Shown one piece after another: positions 23,950-36,429 of a stretch of 64,000 nucleotides of DNA (its first letter is position 1; each line of letters begins with the position of its first letter). The translations under genes were made by a program, and so were the position numbers. Under the pieces are notes generated by a model. The model was not told the DNA's origin, made no database searches, and saw nothing but the letters and a program-made list of their open reading frames with translations. Source of the DNA: Coprinopsis marcescibilis (Eukaryota > Basidiomycota > Agaricomycetes > Agaricales > Psathyrellaceae); assembly GCA_004369085.1 (NCBI GenBank), contig ML210309.1:1-64000 (forward strand), written 5' to 3'.

Positions 23950-26900
23950 TCAATGAAGAGCCTGAATAGGGGGATAAGCTGCATGAAACATCCCAAACTT
24001 GCCACCCACTGATCCAGGCATATTGGATGCGTAGTGGTCGTTATATGAGCTCGGGTCCATCGAGCCAGATGTCATCGTATTCGATCCCCCACCGCTTCCC
24101 CCACCGGAATGATACGGCGGTGAATTGGGATTTGAAGATCCAGAGGCTGGCGGTGAAGGCGAAGTGTCTGGCCACGAGAATCTACACGGGAGCGTTCTCA
24201 GTCATCCAGAAAGCCAACAGAGAGAACATTGAAATGCACATACCCAGGCATCATCATATCCTTCCACCACGCAGGATTACTGATGGCTTGCATCGTAGCC
24301 AAAGTTTCTTCGTCCGGGTATGTCCCTACTACACCAGGTGCGTAGTCATCCATAGGGAAATCGCGGCCGTTGAATATGCCAAATGTATTTTCAGGCATAT
24401 ACATCATGTGCGAGTCACCGGCTAGGGTCGTCGAACCAGGATGGGGCGCAGAAGCATACCCATAACTTCCCAACGAGGGGCCTCCCCCACTTGCAAGGCC
24501 AGTGACGCCACCAGAAGCACCGGAAGGTCCAGGTGCAGAAAACGAGGGTCCACTGCCCCCAGGTGCAGGTCCTCCACCAGCGCCACCTCCTCCACCAACA
24601 TGATGTCCACCAGAAGGTCCCTGCGTCTGCAATCGGCCGACAGTAGGTACATCATGCTTTCGGTGCTTCGTCATCAAAGCAGTCAGGAATTTCGCGTAAA
24701 GGTTGGGCGTATGTCGACCGTCGATGGCAACCTTTGTCGAACTCAGGACCTTGATGAGGCTACCAATGAGCTCATAGACTCGAAGCTCTTCTTCCTTCTT
24801 CCACAAATCAGAGAACTCGGGACGAAGGAGCTATTGGTAACAGTCCGGTCAGACCGTCTGACGCATGGGGAAGGCGGTCAAACAGACATACCTTGAGAAG
24901 GAAAGCGGAAGCAAAGGCAGCGAAAATGAAATGTCCTGTAAGAGTGAAATCAGTGGGCCTGTTCGGGCTTGGCGCATCATGGAAATGCATACCATCAGGC
25001 GCATATCGCATGTAGCCACTAGGTGCAAGAGTGTCTACCATGCATTCTAGAACAGCCTTGGCGGACTCCAAACACTACGTCCAAAGGTCAAAAGTGATTC
25101 AAAAATTAAACAAAGAGGGTACGCACTTTGTTAAAGAGGACTTCATCACCATCTTGCAGTCCACGATGGAATGCCTGTTGGAAGCCGAACGAGAACATCA
25201 CAAGTCGAGAGTAAGAGACCAAGCTATTAAAAAGCCCGGTAAGTATACACCAAGATGGCCTAAACGAAAATCTCACAATGGCAGCAAACTGCATCGAAAG
25301 ATAGAGCCTTGGTCGTCGATTTTCGACTCCTGCCCAAACTTCTTCAACCATTCTTGGTGAAAGTTGGTCAAGTGACGGTCATGCTCCAGGGTAACCGATC
25401 GGAAGTCCACTCTCTGAAGGGGGTCTGATGAGAGACGAAATGGCCACAATCTTGAGTACAACACACCTTATTCAGACCAGTAGGCGACGACGGGTCGCTA
25501 AATATTTCATCGTGGAACTTGGCGACAATTTGCAGAAGAGTAGAATAGGCGCAAAGGTGGATGTCGTACTGCAATGAAAATCATCAACGATTGCCCAAAC
25601 CTATGGACACCTCATAAAGACTTACGGGATGATTATACTTGGACTTGGAATACCAGTCCTTCGCATTCCTCACAATGCTACACCAACCGTCAGATACAGG
25701 TATCCACCATGATACGACGGGAAAGCTCACTAGTCTTCCTTGATCGTCGAAGGCTTTCCGAACTGTGTCGCAGTCGACCGATCCAAATTGAAGCAAATCA
25801 GCCAGACACGTGTCTTGTTCAAAATCTCCCGCTCTTGCTTTTCCGAAGTGGCCTTGATCGTCGACGCGTTGTGAAGGTTCAAGTCAGTGGCGATCCTAAT
25901 CAGACGTTAATTAACCGAGAAGGTTGATGGATAGAAAATGTCGATCACCTAATAGCAAGACCAATGTACAGCCAACTGCGGTCTTCCTCCCATCGCATGG
26001 CAGGAACGGCGTAGATGCTCATCAGAATATATGCTTGGCAAAGCTCCACTGACTTCCAACCGTCAATCAGAGCGGTGGCTGCGGCGTGTTTTGCAAAATG
26101 CATCGCAATTGGGTAGATTTCAGACTTTTCGGGGTAGTACCGAGATGAAATGGCGCAGACTAACGGATATAGATTAGTTTGCTGGTTCATTCTTCGATTT
26201 GATATCACCGGACGTACCAACTGTAAACAAGAACGGACATCTCGCAAACGTGGAAGAGGGTGTGTGTAACACCGGATCCAACAAGGAGACAAACGGCTGC
26301 GAGAAGTGATTAGGCTGGGAGCCGGTCCAGCCGTGAAAAAACTTACATTGATACGTGTATAGAATCTGTCAAAGCAGACATCGTTAGTAAGGCTCTAAAT
26401 TGTGAGTGAACCGGGTAACCTACATTCCAAAAAGGTTATCAACATCCTTAGGAGTGACAAGGTTATGAACAAGGATCTCGGGCGGACTATGTTGCTCAAT
26501 CAAAGTCGCTCTGATTTTAAGATCTGTAGCAGGACCAGGCATGAAATATGTTTCGTTTGCAACTCCCTAAGGAACAAGGGACGTTCATCAGGCGGGTATC
26601 TGTTATTCAGAAAGCGGATGCCACATACCACATTGTCGTCGTCGTAGTCTTCTTCAGCAGCAGCAATGGCATCCCTGATCGCGTCTTTCGATGTTGGCTT
26701 CCGTTTCTTCGACTTGGACATCTTGTTGTTGCTCAAGCTGAGGTTGGCAATGAGACCAAGTGGAACATGGGATTCGGGCAACGAGGATTGGATCTTCTCC
26801 TCCGAGGACAAAGGGTTCTCTTCAGAATCGCTGATATCGCCGTCCTTCTGCTCTTCAGTCTGGGTTTCATCTTCGTGATCAGAGTATTCATCGCCCTTTT

Positions 26901-29900
26901 TGTCCCGAGTGTCGAGGAAAGCCTGGGGACCAGTCTTCGAGCCGGCATCCCGAACGCTCGACTGCAAACGATCGAGCCATTCAAGGACACTCTTATTATT
27001 GGTATCAGAGGGTGATGTTGCCATTCGGTATGATGCGATGGACAAGGGCGTCGCTGCGTACGGATTATGAACCTGTGCTCGAAAGTTAGCCATCTGAAAC
27101 TCGAGCAAAATGAGTGCAAGGCGTACCTGCTTCATCAGAGTCTCGATAATGACATCTTTCTGCCGAAGTTGGGCCAGAAGGTATTCTCGTTTGCTGTGAC
27201 AAAAAGAATCAGGAGGGCATGGTAAGTCTTCGTTCGCTTCTGAAGGTAGGCGAGGGAGGTTGGTCATGACAAAGGACTGGGGAGAAAGATTGGGGTAACG
27301 AAAGTGGAGGAGGATGAGGGATTGCAGGATAAATCGGAAAGGCGATAAACCATAACCTTCTTATACTGAATTCAACGGCGCTTCTAGCTCCCCTGGGAGC
27401 TCGCGGCCGTGATAGCCGCATTGGTGCAAACGAAGATCATTCACATGAGAAGTCAAAAGCGCCATATCGTACTCTTCCTCTTTGGAAGGTTGGCCAATAA
27501 GAAACCCCCGGAATTCCAAAGAAAGCAAGATACAGCAAGGTGGATGACCGTGTATGACACACACAGACCCATCCATCTAATCATCGAAGGAAAAACGCAT
27601 GGGGCATGGGGCGGAGGTTTTCAATTGACGACTTACTTTGGCGCAGTTCGAGGCTTGCGACCCTCCACAACACAGGCATGGCCTGCGGATTTGCACCGTT
27701 TACAGGTGTTCTCGCCCCGGGGAAAGTCACATTTCATCTGTTTTGGGAGATAATGTGCGACCATGCGGTGTTGGATGTCAGATCAATAGTCCACCGACAG
27801 GGAGAAAGCCCAAATGTGGCGTTCAAATGTCCGGAATGAAGCAAATAGGACCGCGGAACGGGTAGTTGTCGGCATCGGAGGGTGCATAATGAGAACGGAG
27901 TCCAAGTTCCGAGCCAATAATTGCGCAGCAAATTAAGGTTGACGGTAACGCGGAATGGATGGTAGGTATGGGTAACGGTTTAATCAGTACATTTTCGAAA
28001 GGTCACGTCCAAGACATGACATACCTTCAGCTTTTTGCAGTGTTTGCAAGCACCGGGACTGCGTTATCGCATCAGCACATGAGTCCGTTTGTCGTGGAAA
28101 GAGAGATTGGCAGTTCGTAGTTGAGTAGCCAACGTAATGTCGAAGTCGGCCAAAAACCCCAAAGCAGGGGTTGTTTGCCATATGTGAGGTCATCGACAAG
28201 GAACATATAGCCCAGATGTCCAATTTTGTTGAATCAAGGTACACCGAGGACCGAATAAGCAAGGCACGAAGAAACGAGCCATTCGGGTACAGCGTGTTTC
28301 CGGTATGGACACGATGCGTAAAGGCAGTGTTTGGAAAGCGGGGGTGGGCAAATGCCGGTTGTGACCGATATGGCGCAAGTTAAAAGTCATATGTTTTTGT
28401 AGACAGTATATAGTTGCCGTCCACAATGTCGAGGCCATTTGAGATGCCATTATACCGCAGACATTCGAGTTAGGACACAGATTGGGATAGGCCAAGAAAG
28501 GGGCGAAGGCGGTTGATGGCGGGGGCGAAGGCGATGGCGTCCAATCAAAACATTGATAAACACACAAGTTAAATCCGCCGACGGACATGAAATTCGAACG
28601 CAGCACCGCAAATTGTTGAAGTCGGGGCGTAAGTGAGGATAACATACCGACGTCAAGGTTGGGTAAATCAAGGGGCAGGGCGTGTAAATGGTTAAATGAC
28701 GACGTCGGCGAGATAAAGTTCCATGTGCGTGGCAGGGGCGTCGGGTGTATGGAATAAAGAGAGGTTTCGTCAGTAACAATTCTCGAACATATAGAAGGGC
28801 AGAACCGCAGCACCCAAGTTCGCCACGAGCATCAAGACGATACCAACGGTCGAATGTGCAAGGGGATGGCTACAAAAAATGGTACTCACGGTCTAAGTGG
28901 TTTATCTTTTCCCTTGCCCTTGCTCGAAACGCCAAATCCCCCAACACCAACACTGATACCACCTTCAAACTCGTCTTCATCATCACTCTCTGTGTCGCTT
29001 CCCTCATATCTATCCCCAGACCAGTCATCGCTGGCGGATTTCTTGAATCGCTTTCGCTTGCCGACGGTTTTGGTTACCCCAGCAGTTCCACGAGAGGCCG
29101 TGGTTGCTGCGCTGAAAATTCGCGTTCCAGATCCAACAGACGACTTAACCGTCGGAGGACCTCCAACTGGTTGTCCCTTGGATGCAGGGGTGTGTATTTT
29201 GAATGAAATGTTAGAGGAACTAACACTTGGATTATTAGAATTAGGATTGGTGGAATATCGTTGTTGGTTTTCTTCACTCCAGGATGGCGAATGCGAGGAG
29301 GATTGTGTCGAGGATGCAGCAGAGTTTGAAAGATAGCCGAGATTATTATCTTGTGAGTATTGTTGTTGAACGTATTGTGCCGGGCCAGCAGCCATTGGTG
29401 CGCGGGGTTGAGGCTGAGTTACTTGACGTGCTGTCTGCAAAGGAGGCTGGGTTTGCCTTTGAGCGGTATGTGGCTGGCCTTGAGAAGGTTGTTGATGGTA
29501 ATGCGGTTCAGGGGTATTCGTAAATGACTGATGTGTTGATTCTGGCGTCGAGCCCGAGCGGTATTGACGGTGGGCAGCACTTGGCTGAGGGGCTGGGATC
29601 AGTCGATCTGTACTGCCCCCAGTGAGAAAATCATTATAGAAGCCAGTTGTTGAGAACCCTGTTGCATCGCCGAAGTTCGCGGGCGCAACGTTTGCCTGGG
29701 TCACAGTTCCTGCCGATGAGGTCGCGTATTGCGAACTGCCGTGACCAGACGGGTATTGGGAAGCATACTGGTACGGCGATTGCTGCGCCTCGTTGACGAA
29801 CGGTGCTGGCCGCTGCTGCTGTCCTTCGAACGCATCGATCCATTGCTGGTACTGCTGGGCGAATGCGTCGCTTTGGTCCTGTGTGCTTGTTTGGGCGTTG

Positions 29901-30252
29901 TAGAATGAAGACGTGGGCCCAATCATCGGAGCGCTTGAGGTAGCCACACTCGCTGAGTGAGCGCTTTTAGTGTTCGTTGGTGCTGGCGCTCCAGGTGGGT
30001 AATACCAGGTAGTACTTGTAGAAGGGCCTTGCAAAGGCGGGTTCCGAGAAGATGACTGTTCGTTGGAGCCTAAGACGTTCCTATGAGTACGTCGAACCAC
30101 TTGCGATCTACGCTCTCATCAGAAAGCTCACCCATAGCAAAGGACCCCGTGTTTAATTGGGAACGAGAATCGGTCGGAGGTACATTTGGGTTACGAGGGG
30201 GCATGGGGTTATGAGCGCCGGAGGGAGCTCCTCCTGAAGCTGATGGATGCAT
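23950..30252 (-). CDS. Zn2Cys6 fungal transcription factor with fungal_trans-type domain
   Basis: A nuclear DNA-binding regulator. It starts at ATG 30252 (MHPSASGGAPSGAHNP) and ends at TGA 23952-23950. The first about 430 residues (exons 30252-30132 and 30069-28890) are Gln/Ser-rich and disordered with a basic patch (GKRKRFKKS) and an acidic run. The binuclear zinc cluster is split over two exons (28058-28025 and 27737-27637): C438-x2-C441-x6-C448-x8-C457-x2-C460-x6-C467, read as ACKHCKKLK then MKCDFPRGENTC and KRCKSAGHAC. A dimerisation helix follows (KREYLLAQLRQKDVIIETLM), then an acidic region and the regulatory middle domain (EILVHNLVTPKDVDNLFGIF, CAISSRYYPEKSEIYP). The C-terminus is Gly/Ser-rich. 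Introns around the cluster are 831, 287 and 443 nt, against about 50 nt elsewhere. Target genes are unknown. Confidence 0.88.
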
Positions 30253-33200
30253 CGGTGGTTAGAATTCCCTGCAAGGAGAAGACATCATCTATAGGGAATT
30301 GAGGCCTTCTGAAATGGCGAAGTTCTCACCTTGTAATGGGGCAGGTATGCTGAAGACAACTGCTGCCAGTCGGCGTTTGGCAGAGTCCGATGAATAGGAA
30401 GGAGGGAAAGGTCGCGGGACGGGCTATCAAAATATATCGGGACTCTATAAGTGGCCTTGTGGTTTGGGTACAACTTTAGGATCAGAATGGCCCGTAGCGC
30501 CAATCTAGTGATTCCTTCAGAACAGAGCCCAATTGGTTGTAAGTCCCAGCCATACGGGACCACTCTCCTCAGCGCCGTTCACCGGTGCCTTGCGGTCCCA
30601 CGTGTACGTATAACAAAATATACCGTCCCTGCCAGTGTCACCACAAGTCACCACTCACCATTTGCACGAAAATTCTCCAAGTTTAGGGCCCAAACAAACA
30701 GTTCAGATTCAATTTGATGCAGGGGAAGATCACTAAGTCTGTCCGCGGTCTCAGCGTTTCATCAACTGCCTCCATCGGCATCACGCTCTCCACAGGTTTC
30801 GCCGGGTTCTTCGAAGAAGTTTACAAGGCAACCAGCGGCGAGCGCCGAGACCAGGTTCAGGTTCTCAAACCAGTTATGCCACAACCCTTTCAATCAACTT
30901 TCGAGGCGACTCCTGAACACTGAATCAACTTCTCTGACCCTGAACAGTAAGTATGGGTTACATTCATCCCATCACATCTGACAAAGTAAAGAGAGATACG
31001 ACACCTTTCTCTCGTGCTTTTTGTCCGTATCTTTCGCCTATCCTGGCATGCCTATCGCTCCCATCTTCTGTCGGATGGATCACCAAACCAACTTCTGTAA
31101 GCCGTCACTGCGATCAAGGAAACGTCGAGTGGGGATGAAAGCCCTTCAGTTCTAGCAATTTCCATGGTGTCGGTCAAACCTTTGCGCGATCTATTGTTGT
31201 TCTTTGCAAACCAAATGATAGCCATCCGCTATAGAGTCTCTGATCGCTGTCTGTCGCAAGGCCACGCGGTCAGTCTGGTGGTGGGTCGCAAAGAGGGTGC
31301 TCTGAGGGAACCGTCGGAGCACAGTTGCACCGATGACGGCAGGCCCACATGTGCCTTGCCAAGACAGCCAAGCATGTTTCCATGCTTCCCCGAGTGGGAA
31401 TTAGCGATATCAAGTCATCTACGGTCATCCCATGCAAAGAATTAAAACGCTCTGGGCACTGCGCTGCCTGAAACGCATAACCAGCGCTTCTGCATAACTA
31501 CCCCGCTTTAGCAGTGCAAAAATTCAGTTGTTATTGAGGAAGTCTTCAGTCTATAGATTGAGAAGATTCTTACAAATCGCTATTTATCAAGTATGCGATT
31601 GAGACGTCGGGATGCTGCGCTTTTAATTAAGCTAAATTGCTCACTTGGTTTCACGAGATTTCGCGATTCAGGATCCCCGGACGCGCCCGTACGACCGTCC
31701 AGTAGTCAATTCATAGCTAAAGCCAAATAAAGCCCCGCATGTATACGCTTGCGTACGTCGATGTCTACACTCTCCAACGGCATTATCGGTGCTCGGGCGA
31801 CGTCTGAATTGGCGCGTAGGAGACATCACGGAATTTGGAGCTGGCACTGCTCAGGCCCTAGCAACATGAACGGTAGATGTACTCTTATTTTTAAACTACC
31901 CAACTGTTAAGGCGGTGATAGACGTGGCTGGTGGAGCGGCAATAGCTGCACAATCCGTTCCTGCTCTCTATCGGGAGTCCGATTGGTAGTGTCAGAAGAA
32001 CCTTACTAGGTATGTGTCAATTTCCAATCAAAACTTGAACTCCTTACTATCAAAACTTCATTGCAGGTTATGCCCGAGATCTGTCTTTCAGCTTCTCCCG
32101 CTCTACGTCTCCATAATCTAGCGCCCAAGATGTCTGCAAACCGCCAACGGATCAGTCAGCGGAGTCGTGTTATACGCGTTGACTAAGAACTCTAAGTGAC
32201 AAAATCACCGCAGGGTAGCATCAGGAAAGATTTTGCGTTCAAAGTTCAAACAATCTTTGGACCAGAATAAAATGACAAACCACTCAGCGATATTCCGTGT
32301 GTGCTGGCGATACGGGTCGGGAAACTATTGTCTAGGGCCCATATTGTCTCCGTCGTTTGAGTATGGAGAGCCTAGGTCCTGTGTCTTGGTTTTTTGTATG
32401 TAAGTACGTACCTACTGATTCCAAGCCATCCGCCATCCGTCAAGTGTATCATCAACTCAGGTCAGAAAGGGACGAACATGTTTGTACACGCAATCTCCTG
32501 TTTCATGGGCCTTCCCAGTCAGCAGCAGTGACACCGCGCCCGACAATACCCATGGTCGCATCAGACTGCTCGGCGTCGCTCTTCCCGGATATTTCAAGAG
32601 GAGATCACTGATCAACTTAGCAAACCACGGACACACAGTATTGAGCCCTGTTTCCATAGTACCACGGTAGCTCGACTGCAGCTTATAGGAGTGACCATCT
32701 CGACTTCTCCCCTTCGCGGCGCACTTCAGTGGTCGTATCCGACTCGGACGATACCTTACGAAGATGAAGCCCGCGTAAATTTAATCGCGTAATGCCTCCA
32801 CAGAGTTTCAGAGACCCCATTGCGAGGAAATATTCACAGCCAAGTCCATGCCACGGCGAACCCTCTTCTGAGCCCACTGCCTTTGTCCGTTCCATTCCAT
32901 TCCATTACCAAATTCAAGGATTCGCCTTCTAAGACTTGCGCACCTAACTATTAAGGGCCTCCGCACCACAGTCACTGCAATGTCACAATTTTCCTCATGG
33001 CGCGACGCACGCAAGTATACGTGCATAGTACATCCTGATAGCACAATGAGCTGCCTGCTCACCTCATCAACCAAGTTTGTCAAGCCGAAACGCAAATCCC
33101 CATTTCCTCAGCACCCCATACATATGCGATCAATGCAACGACGATCGCCTACGCCACCAGTTCCTCGGTCGTTGTATGCACATCTACAAAGAATTCTCTT

Positions 33201-33547
33201 TGATGGGGATTGGAGGGCTACACGCTGGGCGTCTGATCTTGTATGTCTGGTCGGTAAGGGGAAAAGACTTCAGCTCTCTCAGGACGGGCAATTGCGAGCG
33301 AAAGATAAAACATAAGATTGCATAACGCATGGGGCATAGAGCATAAAGTACAAGGCAAATGATATGGTGAGACTCTAGCTCGCAACACAAGTTATATTAA
33401 TATAAACGCCGACACTGTCGAAGCGGTTTCCAGAGAACTCTATCCAAGAGATACTATAGATAGGTAGGTATTGGGTAGGTGCAACCCCCCAGGAAATAAA
33501 TATAAGAGGAAAACAAGATTCAAATAAGTAACCCTGCATCCAGATGT
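30253..33547. other. Gene-poor 3.3-kb stretch
   Basis: Holds the promoter side of the transcription factor and a long region without convincing genes. A 68-codon plus-strand frame from ATG 30717 (ending 30923) reads smoothly (MQGKITKSVRGLSVSSTASI) but has no family resemblance. Small frames at 31164-31445 and 32808-33315 overlap on both strands and look random. Confidence 0.45.
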
Positions 33548-35146
33548 TCATACTCTCCAAGCAGGGACAGACTTGGCTGGTCCTATGGTCGTCGATCTCC
33601 CAGCGCTGCTCGCAGCGCGCGATCTCACCAAATCCGACTTGAATCCATCACCGCCATAGTGCTTCACCGGAGCCTTGCCCGCTACCTTCTCAGAAAGGAC
33701 GTTGGTAGCTGCCTTCTGCACCTTCGGTGAGATCTCCTCTCGAGTGCCATAGAACAGTGGATTGAATGAAAATCCCACATAGCCCGAATTGTCGAGCTTG
33801 CGGTGGATTCTGGCCTTCGCAGCCGATGTGGGAAGTGAGTGCAACCGGACTCGTGGCTTCTTCATGGGCGACGGGCTCGGCGATCCGACGCGTGTCGAGG
33901 TCGACGATGTGCTTGACATAGTCGACATCTCTTCCAGATACGTATCGGCGTCGTCGTCGTCGCTGTCGTAGTATTCCTCCGGGTCTGGGAGATTATCTCT
34001 CTGCGAAAATGGCATGGGTGGAAGTGTGGCGATAGGCGTTGGGGCATCATCAGCCTCCGTCTCCGTCTCCACCTCGAGCTCCTTCTGCTTCTGCGCAAAC
34101 ACATCAAGCCGTTCAACCAGCCTATCCTCCAGGTCATTCGACAGCTCCTGTTCCAAAGCCTTGGCTTCCTGCGCCGCCTTCAACATCTTAACTTCTTGCC
34201 TCAACCTCCTGTTCTCCTCCCTCCACTCTTCAATCACCTCCCTGATCTCTTTCTCCCTCTCGCTCTTGACCTTCGTCACCTCCTTCCTACTCTCAGCTGC
34301 CTCTTCGATAAGATCCTTGCAAAACTCTTCCACCATCCTCTCCTTCTGCACGTCCAAAACCATTTGCTTCGCGGCCCGCGTCACAACACCCACCCTCGAT
34401 TTGTGCATCTTCTCATTCTCCGCTTTTAGATCGGCGAGCTGGCTCTGTGCCCGCCATAGCGCATTCGTAGTCAGCACCTTGTCGCAAAAGGAAGTAAAGG
34501 CCTCCGAACGGAAGGCCTCGTTCGACGATCTAAGCTTCTCCTTGAGGGATTTGATCTCCCGTTCCTTCGCCAAGAGCCTGTTGGCGCTGAGTAAGTGATC
34601 GCAAAAGTCCTTGAATGCGGGGCTGATATCGGGCGATTGCCTGGTGCGGCGGCGAGGGGTGGAGCCGGAGCCTGACGGGATGGATATAGAAGGTAGAGGT
34701 AGTGAAGGGGGAGTCGAGACAGAGGATGGAGCTGACAATGGCGAAGACGATGAAGACGTAGAGCCTGTATCTTGTCCATACAACAGGCGATGAGGGGAGG
34801 AAGGGAGGGATCTACACCGCCTGATGTCAACCCGCTCTGATAGACTCCGGCTCTGTGCTCGGCTGCGGAGGAACTGTTGCTCGAGCACCCGGAAGTTCTC
34901 CGAGAGCTGTTGTGCGCGTACTCCAAGTCTTCGGATTGGATGCGGATCTACACGATGTGCCAATGCTAAATCCAATCGATCGTCTGCAGTAGAGGGTGTT
35001 TCTGAGGGCTTATCGCTTCTTCGCAGAGCGATGTCGAGGACAAGAAGGATGATACATGGCGGCAAAAGGAAGAGGAGCGCTCGTGATGGCGTTCCTTCGC
35101 AAAAGAAGTGCTGACCAGAGCGACTAGATGAAGCGATGGACTCCAT
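33548..35146 (-). CDS. Coiled-coil protein with N-terminal membrane segment, unknown function
   Basis: A single-exon frame of 532 aa starting at ATG 35146, with no family that I can name. Near the N-terminus is a hydrophobic stretch (ALLFLLPPCIILLVLDIAL) that could anchor it in a membrane. A Ser/Pro-rich region with a basic patch (TPRRRTRQSP) follows, then long heptad-type coiled coil between about residues 180 and 370 (LLAKEREIKSLKEKLRSS; EVTKVKSEREKEIREVIEEW). An acidic stretch (YYDSDDDDADTYLEE) and a basic C-terminal part end the protein. Length, absence of stops and strong codon structure support a real gene. Structural or tethering roles are possible but unproven. Confidence 0.75.
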   Translation of the reverse strand: MESIASSSRSGQHFFCEGTPSRALLFLLPPCIILLVLDIALRRSDKPSETPSTADDRLDLALAHRVDPHPIRRLGVRAQQLSENFRVLEQQFLRSRAQSRSLSERVDIRRCRSLPSSPHRLLYGQDTGSTSSSSSPLSAPSSVSTPPSLPLPSISIPSGSGSTPRRRTRQSPDISPAFKDFCDHLLSANRLLAKEREIKSLKEKLRSSNEAFRSEAFTSFCDKVLTTNALWRAQSQLADLKAENEKMHKSRVGVVTRAAKQMVLDVQKERMVEEFCKDLIEEAAESRKEVTKVKSEREKEIREVIEEWREENRRLRQEVKMLKAAQEAKALEQELSNDLEDRLVERLDVFAQKQKELEVETETEADDAPTPIATLPPMPFSQRDNLPDPEEYYDSDDDDADTYLEEMSTMSSTSSTSTRVGSPSPSPMKKPRVRLHSLPTSAAKARIHRKLDNSGYVGFSFNPLFYGTREEISPKVQKAATNVLSEKVAGKAPVKHYGGDGFKSDLVRSRAASSAGRSTTIGPAKSVPAWRV

Positions 35147-36429
35147 AGCAGCGAAAGATGGTATCGCAGAAACCTAAGAGCGAGACGAGAAGGTGGGTTG
35201 TGGTCAATGGGGACATGCGCTCGAGGGCATTAAGAATATTAATGAATGGACACAGCCTCGTTGGGGGCGTGTAGAGCTGATACAAGGATAGATAATCAGC
35301 GTCACCTCCTGGCATCAATGCATGTTATCCTCGAGGTTTCCGCCTTGTTGAAACGTTGTGGACATGAGGCAACGCGGTCACGTGAACCCCTGTGACAGGC
35401 TGAACGACGCGACAGTCCGGTTGGGACGCTCAACACAAGGTGTCGAACAATGTTGCTACTCGTGCGTTGTAAAGGAGAGCCTTTCAGCCATGTTCTGTAG
35501 TGTCGTAGCCGGTCGTGTTGGTTACTTTATTGAAATCCAAGCAGCCGACTTGTTACCAACCTTCATCCTTATGGCCTAACTTCCTTCTCCGATATACTTA
35601 CCTAAGGATTTTTGCCTTGTCCGGGGAAGATAGAAGAGGACGCACCTAGTGGGTTGACCCTGAGGTAGATTGTCCCTTTAATATAGTGATGATCAGGGTT
35701 TGTAGCTAACGGGCAAGCGCGTAGATTCGACATCCGCAACCTGATACCTAGGCCGATATCTACACCGAATGCATATGGAAAATGGGGAATCTAAAAATGG
35801 TCAGCACGAGTGCAATTGGATATTCGGGGTATACGTACTGGTGTGGTAACAGATGTGTAGAGAACCTGAGAGTGAGTCTTCAATGAACAGAGTAAACGGA
35901 GCAAACGCAAGTGATATTATTTCCTTGGGATGAGCCACTGAATCGCCTGTAAAGCATCTGGGTCGTTCGTCACCTGTGGTTGCACAGCGAGGCCCTAGTC
36001 TCTCCTAGTATGTGTATAAGTTCATTCGATGTTTTGACCCGTTGTAGATGGTGAATAGTACGAGTACGAGGAGAAGAGTTAACCTTGAGAAAACGTCGGA
36101 GGCTGTGGGTAGCGTGCGAATGATCTTGCTTGCGTCTGCTTGGTTAAGACCTCACGAATGCCGAGTTGCCGACGGACGCCAATTTCAACGCAAGTTCGGT
36201 TTGACCTGAAGTCGGCGTCAGACAAAACAATGTACTGTGTACTATATGCCAGGAACCCCGTCGCGTTAAAATGTTTCGGATCACGAGAACGAGCTGGATT
36301 GTTGTGGTTGAGACCGTTAAACATTCATAATCAAACAACGCGCTTCTGGACGGCTGGCTTCAAGGGTTTCAGGCAATAGTTAGACACTTTATAGTACATA
36401 TAACATGCAAGAGCGGAAATGATTGGGGT
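35147..36429. other. Intergenic
   Basis: No supportable gene was found; this stretch holds the promoter side of the coiled-coil gene and the 3' side of the AA9 gene. Frames at 35358-35579 and 36079-36379 overlap on both strands and have no motif. Confidence 0.5.

Noticed and set aside
28190..28813. 207-codon minus-strand frame inside the longest intron of the transcription factor
   Set aside because: It does not connect in phase to either neighbouring exon, has no motif, and the known flanking exons already join perfectly without it.
30717..30923. 68-codon plus-strand frame
   Set aside because: It is short, isolated, with no splice partners and no resemblance to a known family; kept only as a note.
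34014..34598. 194-codon plus-strand Ser-rich frame opposite the coiled-coil gene
   Set aside because: It is the antisense shadow of Glu/Lys/Arg-rich coiled-coil codons.
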